Shown here: positions 26,501 through 33,104 of the stretch, in pieces
Numbering within the stretch: the stretch's first letter is position 1
Layout: every line of letters begins with the position of its first letter
Assembly (NCBI GenBank): GCA_017557635.1
Contig: JAFYYH010000003.1
Span: 1-64,000, forward strand
Source of the DNA: Bacteroidaceae bacterium
GTDB lineage: Bacteria; Bacteroidota; Bacteroidia; Bacteroidales; Bacteroidaceae
DNA: 64,000 nucleotides
Direction: 5' to 3'
The notes under the pieces: model-generated
The model's database searches: none
What the model was told of the DNA's origin: nothing
What the model saw: only the letters and a program-made list of their open reading frames with translations
Translations under genes and position numbers: made by a program

Positions 26501-27160
26501 CTCGGCAGTACCACGTGTGATAGGACGCTCAGGTGACATTGCGCGGTCACGGAAGCGCTTGATGTACTCCTCCTTAACCAACGGACGGATATCCTCCTGG
26601 TCCATCAACTCGATCTTGTGATACTCGTGTGATGTACGGAAACCGTCAAAGAAGTTCACAAAAGGAACGCAGGTCTCCAGAGTAGCAAGGTGAGCAACAG
26701 CGGTCAGGTCCATAACCTCCTGAACGGAACCTTCGCAAAGCATTGCGAAACCGGTCTGGCGGCAAGCCATAACATCCTGGTGGTCACCGAATATGCAAAG
26801 AGCGTGAGATGCCAGTGTACGTGCAGATACATCGAACACGCAAGGGATCAACTCACCTGCAATCTTGTACATGTTAGGGATCATAAGAAGCAGACCCTGA
26901 GAAGCTGTGAAGGTGGTGGTAAGGGCACCAGCCTGCAGCGAACCGTGAACGGCACCTGCGGCACCAGCCTCAGACTGCATTTCCTGAACTGAGACGGTCT
27001 GACCCCAGAGGTTCTTACGACCACGGGCAGCCCACTCGTCAACGTGCTCCGCCATAGGTGATGACGGGGTGATGGGGTAGATTGCGGCTACCTCTGAGAA
27101 CATATAGCTCACGTGAGCTGCAGCCTCATTACCATCACAAGTGATAAATTTCTTTGCCAT
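23597..27160 (-). CDS. nifJ: Pyruvate:ferredoxin (flavodoxin) oxidoreductase
   Basis: The 1187-residue homodimer subunit oxidises pyruvate with CoA to acetyl-CoA, CO2 and reduced ferredoxin, the central pyruvate route of anaerobes. Order: N-terminal pyrimidine-binding domain ([20 protein letters not shown]), gamma-type domain, and a 2x[4Fe-4S] insert with [18 protein letters not shown] and [15 protein letters not shown]. The C-terminal TPP domain has [35 protein letters not shown] and [14 protein letters not shown]. A Cys for a further cluster is in APCINHGL. Length is normal. It lies 29 bp after the AAA ATPase gene without a visible promoter of its own. Its stop falls in a dispersed repeat followed by a terminator. 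Confidence 0.97.
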   Translation of the reverse strand: [1187 protein letters not shown]

Positions 27161-27189
27161 AATTTATAAGTGTGTTTGAAATCGTTGTC

Positions 27190-28368
27190 TTAGTAAAGCA
27201 TTCCGAACATCCAGAGCGGAATGACGTTGTCGTGTCCTATCTCCATACCGTCAACTGCGTAGAACGAATCGGGCTGGACGCGTGTCTTGCCCTCCTGGGT
27301 AGCCACCTTGAAGTTAACCTGTCCGTCAACCAGGAATGACCAGCCCTTGGCACCCTTATGCACCACATGATCCTTCCACATGGAGTTCACAAAAAATGTG
27401 TCAATCACATCCTGGCGGTCCTGACGCGGCGGATAGATGGTGTAGATAAGGTTTGAGTTGTGCATCATCACACGGCAGGGCTTCTTGGGGAAACTCTCAC
27501 CCTTGGCGTAAACCATGTTGATGAGTCGGGCATCGGCCAGATACTTGATGTAGTTCATGACTGTGGCGCGTGAGGTCTCGGTCTCTGCAGCCAGCTGGCT
27601 TACATTGGGGGCCGATGTCCCCGAAACGGCCATCAGGTAGAACAGTTTCTTGATCTTGGCCAGATACTTGAGGTCTATCTGTTTGATGAGAAGGATATCG
27701 ACCTCCATCATCATGTTCATTGTCTTGAGCAGGTTCTCAGAGAAGTTGCGCTGCTGCAGGAAGAAGGGATAGAATCCGTGATGAACGTAATCCTGGAAGT
27801 ACTGCAGCGGATTGACCTGACTCAGAACCTCACGTGCAATCTCTGTGTGGTTCTTGAGGATGTCATCCATGCGGTGAGCCTTGAAATTTGTGCCGGCCTT
27901 GAGGTTCAGGAACTCGCGGAATGAGAAACCGCGCAGGTTGTATGAACTTACTATGCCGTTCAGCTCAGGATTCTCCTCCTTAAGACGCATGACCGATGAT
28001 CCCGTAAAGATGATCTTGAGGTCGGGATACATGTCATAGCACTTGCGCAGCTCCTTGCTCCAGTCGGGGTGTTTGAACACCTGGTCTATGAGCAGGACCT
28101 TACCGCCCAGCTTATGGAACTCACCCGCGAACTCTGCGATTCCGTGCCCCTGGAAATAGAAATTGTTCATATTGATGTAGAGGCAGGAACGGTCACGGCC
28201 GAACTTTTCCTTGGCATACTGAAGCAGGAAGGTGGTCTTGCCCACTCCGCGTGTGCCCTTGATACCGATCATCCGGCTTGACCAGTCGATCTCATCCATA
28301 AGATCACGTCTTACGGATGCCTCAAGGTGCTCCACCAGATAGTCATGTGTCCTGAAAAACTGTTCCAT
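27190..28368 (-). CDS. AAA ATPase with DUF4143-like C-terminus
   Basis: The 392-residue protein (start ATG 28368, set by the promoter 37 bases upstream) has Walker A IKGTRGVGKTTFLLQYAKEK at about residue 35. It has a sensor-like IIFTGSSVMRLKEENPEL and the family block NLRGFSFREFLNLKAG. A winged-helix segment follows (VSQLAAETETSRATVMNYIK, YLADARLINMVYAKGESFPK), then a restriction-nuclease-like C-terminal domain. This is the large MoxR-unrelated archaeal-type ATPase family of Bacteroidetes with no settled function. The Walker B segment reads LLIDQVFKHPDW, where relatives usually have Asp-Glu, so ATP hydrolysis may be impaired. It lies directly upstream of nifJ. Confidence 0.8.
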   Translation of the reverse strand: MEQFFRTHDYLVEHLEASVRRDLMDEIDWSSRMIGIKGTRGVGKTTFLLQYAKEKFGRDRSCLYINMNNFYFQGHGIAEFAGEFHKLGGKVLLIDQVFKHPDWSKELRKCYDMYPDLKIIFTGSSVMRLKEENPELNGIVSSYNLRGFSFREFLNLKAGTNFKAHRMDDILKNHTEIAREVLSQVNPLQYFQDYVHHGFYPFFLQQRNFSENLLKTMNMMMEVDILLIKQIDLKYLAKIKKLFYLMAVSGTSAPNVSQLAAETETSRATVMNYIKYLADARLINMVYAKGESFPKKPCRVMMHNSNLIYTIYPPRQDRQDVIDTFFVNSMWKDHVVHKGAKGWSFLVDGQVNFKVATQEGKTRVQPDSFYAVDGMEIGHDNVIPLWMFGMLY

Positions 28369-28379
28369 AGAAATAGCGC

Positions 28380-28446
28380 GTCCGCGCACACACGTACGCG
28401 GACTGCAAAGGTAATACAAAAACTCCACATTTTGCAAAGTGGAGTT
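28380..28446 (-). promoter_or_regulatory. Promoter of the AAA ATPase gene with two inverted repeats
   Basis: The -7 element TACCTTTG (28406-28413) has a TTTG -33 box at 28434-28437 with 21 bases between. One inverted repeat, AACTCCAC/GTGGAGTT (28421-28446), straddles the spacer and -33 box and could be an operator. A second, GTCCGCG/CGCGGAC (28380-28403), lies in the short leader. Confidence 0.6.
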
Positions 28447-28507
28447 TGCAATTTAAAGCTTTTTTACATCGTTTTCGACCACCATCCGTGATGGCTTTTC
28501 TTCAAAT

Positions 28508-30502
28508 TTATTTTCGTTTGAATACTGACCTCTTGAGACCTCGCTGATAATCTGTAAGCGGAGCCTGATACTGTTCCGGATCATATATTATCGGAATGTA
28601 CATCTGATAATATTCTATTCTCCCGTCTCTCAGCAATTCCTTTTGCAAGGGGAATATTATTACTCCGTTGAATCGAAGGGAAGCATAAGTAGCTCCAGGC
28701 GGCACCCCCTGGCTTGCCCTTTCACGGATTTTCATCTCAATTTGCGTAGCAGCCGATGTCATACCACAATCTTCCCATTGAGACATATATATGTTATCAT
28801 ACATTACAGGATAACCGGGATCGGGAAATAAAAGTTCATAATGATCCGGTTTGTTTTCCATAGTAAAGAATCCTATGTCATCATAATGTGCAGTGCCCCA
28901 TTGCTTTCTGTTTTCAAGTACTGACAGGTCATGCTTGAGATTCTTTACGGTTATAAGATAAGGTCCCTGATTAATACCGTCTGTTCTGGGTATTGAGAAG
29001 GTATTACTTCTTTCTCCTGTGAATGTGTAGCCTCCGAAATCAATGGTAACACCGTTTTTATATGATGTAATGAGATTATTCAGGAAGTCTATAGCATTAT
29101 CTATTGAGCCAAGTTCTATTGATACCACTTTACCGGTTTTATCTTTCAGGCCCATAACCCAGAATGAGTAAACACCCTTGGAAAGCTGAATGCATGAAAT
29201 ATTCCCTTTATAAGGCTTGTCATTTGTTATGATTCCATCATCATAAATGCTCTCAAGAGAATTCAATTCCGGATACTGCTTTAAAAGGTTGTCCAGCTTA
29301 ACATCAGGAAGGCTTTGTGGTACCACACTCTGATCCTGATATGAAGGAACCACTAAACTGGACTCAAGTAATGAACCGTCAAAGCGGGTCGATATGGATT
29401 GTGAGAATTCAGGTTCATCAGTCCCGACAGACTCCTCCTCAACTGTTTCTTCAGGTTCACTGAAAGGAACAGCCTCTGTCTCAGGCAAATCTGATACTGT
29501 AATGACCGGTGCGTCTTCCGGTGCCGGTTCCTCAAAAGCCGGATTATTATTCTCCGTATTGGTTGATGTATTGACCGATACGTCATAAACGGTGTTAGAC
29601 ATAAGGACCAAAGCCACCCCAAGTACAATAGGCAGATAGATGAGTTTAAGCATATTGAACCGTCCGGAGTGTTTGCGGTTCATCATGCGGATCCTGCTGC
29701 GGAGACTGCTTTCCCCCAGACCGTTTACAAGCGGGATGTATACACCTGCGGTAGCTATGCTTAGCAATGACATTTCATACTCAACCTTATCATGGCCGGA
29801 CTCAAGTACTGCGGCATCGGCCTGGAACTCCTGAACGCAGCACAAATCATGCCTTAGCAGCCAGACTGCAGGGTTGAACCACTGGAACGCAGACAGTATG
29901 TCTGTAAAGAGGAGTTCTACGGAGTGGTGATGTGATATGTGTGAATACTCATGACATATAACCGCCTGTGCTCCAGTGAGGTCTGCATACTCCTCCGGCA
30001 GTACTATATAATGCATCCAACTGAATGGGCGGACATTATCCTTTGATATGACAATCTTATAACCGGCGGATTGTTTTGCCACACGGCCCCTACGTATCAC
30101 AGACCGGACTTGGCGTATAGAGACGAGTCTGAGTATTATAAGGTTTATCGTTCCGATGGAATATGTAATTATGGCAATCAGCATCCAATCCATATGCTTA
30201 TGATCGGGAACTGTAGGCGTAGTCAACTGCACACCGGTATGTGTCTGAATCTGAGCAGGATAACTGTCAGGAACCGCATCCATCGTTACCAGAACCAAGG
30301 GCTGGACCGATTCAACTACCGGTGCAGGCTTATGGATTGTTATGACGCAGAAAGGCAGTATGTACGAAACCAGCAGTGATGATACAAGGACCATTCGGGC
30401 AGTGCGGTGGAATGTATCACGCCTGAGCAAAAGGTGGTACAACAGCACAAAGACCGCTGTAATTAAAGCCACTTTTAATATGTAAACAAGGAAAGCGTTC
30501 AT
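28508..30502 (-). CDS. M56-family (BlaR1-like) membrane metallopeptidase sensor
   Basis: The 664-residue protein starts with four hydrophobic segments and the M56 peptidase domain. Its zinc site HEYSHISHHHSVELLFTDIL lies near residue 180, followed by FQWFNPAVWLLRHDLCCVQE, FQADAAVL. A transmembrane segment near residue 290 (LKLIYLPIVLGVALVLMS) leads to a periplasmic part of about 360 residues with a Glu/Pro-rich linker and no penicillin-binding motif that I can see. In the family, a signal triggers cleavage of the partner BlaI repressor. That partner gene ends two bases upstream, so the pair is complete. The signal is unknown. Confidence 0.88.
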   Translation of the reverse strand: MNAFLVYILKVALITAVFVLLYHLLLRRDTFHRTARMVLVSSLLVSYILPFCVITIHKPAPVVESVQPLVLVTMDAVPDSYPAQIQTHTGVQLTTPTVPDHKHMDWMLIAIITYSIGTINLIILRLVSIRQVRSVIRRGRVAKQSAGYKIVISKDNVRPFSWMHYIVLPEEYADLTGAQAVICHEYSHISHHHSVELLFTDILSAFQWFNPAVWLLRHDLCCVQEFQADAAVLESGHDKVEYEMSLLSIATAGVYIPLVNGLGESSLRSRIRMMNRKHSGRFNMLKLIYLPIVLGVALVLMSNTVYDVSVNTSTNTENNNPAFEEPAPEDAPVITVSDLPETEAVPFSEPEETVEEESVGTDEPEFSQSISTRFDGSLLESSLVVPSYQDQSVVPQSLPDVKLDNLLKQYPELNSLESIYDDGIITNDKPYKGNISCIQLSKGVYSFWVMGLKDKTGKVVSIELGSIDNAIDFLNNLITSYKNGVTIDFGGYTFTGERSNTFSIPRTDGINQGPYLITVKNLKHDLSVLENRKQWGTAHYDDIGFFTMENKPDHYELLFPDPGYPVMYDNIYMSQWEDCGMTSAATQIEMKIRERASQGVPPGATYASLRFNGVIIFPLQKELLRDGRIEYYQMYIPIIYDPEQYQAPLTDYQRGLKRSVFKRK

Positions 30503-30504
30503 GA

Positions 30505-30864
30505 CTATCTGTTTTTTTTAATTTCACTTATTATCTGCTCCAGTTCCTCAACGGACAGTTTGTCATCCTTAACGAATGACATTACCACGCTTGAGTATGA
30601 ACTGCTGAAGAATTCATCAACAATGCCGTTTATACCTGATTTGCTGTATTCCGCCCTGCCAACGATGGGATAATACTGATAGTTGGTGCCAAAGGCATTA
30701 TGGCTTATGAAGCCGTCGGCCTGTAATGTACGTACCTGATTGGACAACGTACCGAATGAGGGCTTAGGGTCAGGATAGTGCTCCTGCAACTCACGGATGA
30801 ACATGGGCCCGTAGGTCCAATAATAGTCCATTATGACTCTCTCCTTCTTGGTTAAACGTCTCAT
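30505..30864 (-). CDS. BlaI/MecI/CopY-family repressor
   Basis: The 119-residue protein has the winged helix of the family (RLTKKERVIMDYYWTYGPMF, IRELQEHYPDPKPSFGTLSN, QVRTLQADGFISHNAFGTNY) and the C-terminal dimer helix (SVVMSFVKDDKLSVEELEQI). The consensus cleavage stretch for the M56 partner would be in the region around residues 80-95. It starts a two-gene operon with the M56 sensor and is expected to repress that operon until cleaved. Target genes beyond its own operon are unknown. Confidence 0.92.
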   Translation of the reverse strand: MRRLTKKERVIMDYYWTYGPMFIRELQEHYPDPKPSFGTLSNQVRTLQADGFISHNAFGTNYQYYPIVGRAEYSKSGINGIVDEFFSSSYSSVVMSFVKDDKLSVEELEQIISEIKKNR

Positions 30865-30883
30865 AAGCAGCGCATTTAATGTC

Positions 30884-30946
30884 TCAGCGAAATATTTTCG
30901 TTACAAATAAAGCGATAAAAAGTTTGTCAACAAAATTTTTTCGCTG
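30884..30946 (-). promoter_or_regulatory. Candidate BlaI-type operator region
   Basis: The 9-base sequence TCAGCGAAA (30884-30892) recurs in inverted form, TTTCGCTGA, at 30938-30946. The first copy also forms the small palindrome CGAAA-TAT-TTTCG (30888-30900). Both lie in the leader and promoter region of the blaI/M56 operon. This differs from the usual BlaI site TACA-N-TGTA. Binding is an inference from position and symmetry. Confidence 0.4.
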
Positions 30947-30953
30947 AAAAAAA

Positions 30954-30987
30954 AACAGGCGGGCCGAGAAACCTCAGCCCGCTTGTT
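30954..30987 (-). terminator. Terminator of the cytidylate-kinase-like operon
   Basis: AACAGGCGGGC and GCCCGCTTGTT pair with an inner GAG/CTC stem, followed on the minus strand by a run of eight T. It ends the gene set whose last stop is at 31023. Confidence 0.85.
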
Positions 30988-30996
30988 TATAAAAAA

Positions 30997-31025
30997 GCAC
31001 AGAAGGGACTGTCTCTATTGTGTCA
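30997..31025 (+). repeat. Stop-codon-overlapping hairpin repeat, copy 5 in map order
   Basis: A 29-bp element has the core GGGACTGTCTC (plus strand) and arms in which TGACACA pairs with TGTG(C). The TGA stop of the cytidylate-kinase-like gene (31023-31025) is the first triplet of the element. A terminator follows at once. Confidence 0.65.
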
Positions 31026-31664
31026 TTTGCCCAGATATGAGAGGATAAGTTCAACGGCCTTGTCCTCGGTCAGGTAGTCCATGTTGAGGACGATGTGGTA
31101 GTTACGGGCGTCGTAACGGCTCTGGCCGGTGTAGCGGAGCACGTAGTTGTCACGGGCCTTGTCTACGCTTTCTATAACCTGCTCTGCCTTCTCACGGGTC
31201 AGGTTCTGCTTCTCCATGATGCGGGCTATGCGGTTATCGAGTGAGGCGGTGATAAGGATATCGACCTTGTTGGGACGGCCTTTGAGTACAAAGAATCCGG
31301 AGCGGCCGGCAATGACGCATGAGCCCTGATCGGCAATGCCGTTAAGGATCTCCTTTTCGGCCTCAAAGACATCGTTTACGCTGAGTGACTTTTTGTACTC
31401 GCTGATGTAATCGCTGTCGCCGTCAACCAGCAGACCGCTTTTGGGAACCGGAGCCACCATCTGGATGAAATCGTCCAGCCAGCGTTTCTTCTTGCCCTTC
31501 AGTTCCTCGATACCGCTTGCGGTAAGATTGAGCTTTGCCTGAAGCGCATCAATGAGTTCCTTGTCACTGAAACGGACACCAAGTTTCTCAGCCAGTTTAC
31601 GGCCGATGGTTCTGCCGCCTGAGCCAACCTCGCGGCTGATGGTTATAACAAACGGTTCTTTCAT
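31023..31664 (-). CDS. Cytidylate-kinase-like family protein
   Basis: The 213-residue protein has a nucleotide-binding loop ISREVGSGGRTIGRKLAEKL at residues 9-28, where Ser-Gly-Gly-Arg replaces the usual GKGT of cytidylate kinase, then DKELIDALQ. An FVLKGRPNKVDILITASLDN segment and a C-terminal R..Y..Y region (NYVLRYTGQSRYDARNYHIV) follow. This is the widespread Cytidylate_kin2 group of unknown substrate, often beside transporters. Its start overlaps the cstA stop by four bases, so both are coupled. I do not claim CMP kinase activity. Confidence 0.8.
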   Translation of the reverse strand: MKEPFVITISREVGSGGRTIGRKLAEKLGVRFSDKELIDALQAKLNLTASGIEELKGKKKRWLDDFIQMVAPVPKSGLLVDGDSDYISEYKKSLSVNDVFEAEKEILNGIADQGSCVIAGRSGFFVLKGRPNKVDILITASLDNRIARIMEKQNLTREKAEQVIESVDKARDNYVLRYTGQSRYDARNYHIVLNMDYLTEDKAVELILSYLGK

Positions 31665-33085
31665 TGTTCTGCTGTATTTTGTTTGTCAAAACGACGTTTC
31701 CAGATCAGATAGATTGCCAGGAAAGTCAGTGTAACCGCTCCGGCAATTATATAGGCAATCCAGGGAGCCAGACGGAATCCCTCGGGAGCCATGAAGATGT
31801 AGGTTACGGTGACTACGGTCATGAACATGGCCGGAATCAGGGTAACCAGTACCAGTTTCCTCTGCTTGGTAAGATAAACCGTCACAGCCCACAGGGTGAA
31901 CACTGCAAGGGTCTGGTTGGACCATGCAAAGTAACGCCATATTATGTTGAATCCCTCCTTGTCGCGCAGGCTGTAGAAGAGTGCGGCAAAGGTGATAACA
32001 AACAGCGGAATGCTTATGGCCAGACGGCTGGCTATTGACTTCTGCTTGATATGGAAGAAATCGGCAATTATGAGTCGGGCCGAACGCAGGGCGGTATCGC
32101 CCGATGAGATAGGCGCAACCACAACACCGAGTATTGCAAGCAAACCGCCCACCTTACCCAGCCAGGTCTTGGAGATATCAAGCACGATTGCCGCAGCACC
32201 CTGATCGGTTCCGTGCTCACCGAAATATGCGGTAGCGGCGGCAGCCCAGATAAGAGCCACGATACCCTCGGAGATCATGGCGCCGTAGAATACGATGCGG
32301 CCCTTGGTCTCATTGGTCATGCAACGTGCCATCAGGGGTGACTGGGTTGCATGGAATCCGCTTATGGCACCGCAGGCAATTGATATGAACATCATCGGGA
32401 AGATGGGGTTCTTGTCATATTTGGTACCGAATCCGTTCCAGATCTCAGGGAGTTCCGGACGGTTGATGAACAGAGCCACCATAATGCCGAATGCCATAAA
32501 CAGCAGGGCTGCGCCGAATATGGGATAGAACTTGCCTATGATCTTGTCAATGGGGAACAACGTTGCAATCAGATAATAGATGAAGATGATGCCGATCCAC
32601 CAGTTTACGCCCAGGGTTCCGGGAGTAAGACGTGCCAGGATATCGGCGGGCTGAGATACGAACACAGCACCTACCAGAACCAGCAGAACCATTGAGAAGA
32701 TGATGAACACCTTCTGGATGCTGCCGCCCAGATATCGGCCGATAAGCTGCGGCAGGCTCTCGCCTCCGTGACGCATGGAAATCATTCCCGACAGATAGTC
32801 ATGAACGCTGCCGGCAAAGATGGTTCCCAGCACAATCCACAGGTACGATGCGGTTCCGAACTTGGCACCCATGATGGCGCCGAATATCGGACCCAGACCT
32901 GCGATGTTGAGGAACTGGATCATGTAGGCCTTCCAGGTGGGCATGGCGATGTAGTCAACGCCGTCGGCCATTGCTGTGGCCGGTACCTCACGGTTGGGAT
33001 CGGCCCCGAAAAGACGCTCAATGAATTTTCCGTAGAACACATAGCCCAGGACCAGGACTATCAAAGCTATTACGAAAGTTACCAT
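31661..33085 (-). CDS. cstA: CstA-family pyruvate/peptide transporter
   Basis: The 474-residue protein has about 12-13 membrane helices and family blocks FGADPNREVPATAMADGVDY, LNIAGLGPIFGAIMGAKFGT, DYLSGMISMRHGGESLPQLI and GFHATQSPLMARCMTNE. Members such as E. coli CstA and BtsT import pyruvate under carbon limitation; older work links the family to peptides. It is the short Bacteroidetes form (E. coli CstA is about 700). It follows the PPDK_N protein by 19 bp and is coupled to the cytidylate-kinase-like gene, a context that supports pyruvate as substrate. Confidence 0.92.
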   Translation of the reverse strand: MVTFVIALIVLVLGYVFYGKFIERLFGADPNREVPATAMADGVDYIAMPTWKAYMIQFLNIAGLGPIFGAIMGAKFGTASYLWIVLGTIFAGSVHDYLSGMISMRHGGESLPQLIGRYLGGSIQKVFIIFSMVLLVLVGAVFVSQPADILARLTPGTLGVNWWIGIIFIYYLIATLFPIDKIIGKFYPIFGAALLFMAFGIMVALFINRPELPEIWNGFGTKYDKNPIFPMMFISIACGAISGFHATQSPLMARCMTNETKGRIVFYGAMISEGIVALIWAAAATAYFGEHGTDQGAAAIVLDISKTWLGKVGGLLAILGVVVAPISSGDTALRSARLIIADFFHIKQKSIASRLAISIPLFVITFAALFYSLRDKEGFNIIWRYFAWSNQTLAVFTLWAVTVYLTKQRKLVLVTLIPAMFMTVVTVTYIFMAPEGFRLAPWIAYIIAGAVTLTFLAIYLIWKRRFDKQNTAEQ

Positions 33086-33104
33086 TATTGTGTTTGTTTC
33101 AAAT

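Noticed and set aside
31023-31664. Annotation as true cytidylate kinase (cmk)
   Set aside because: The P-loop is altered and the protein belongs to the cytidylate-kinase-like group with unknown substrate.
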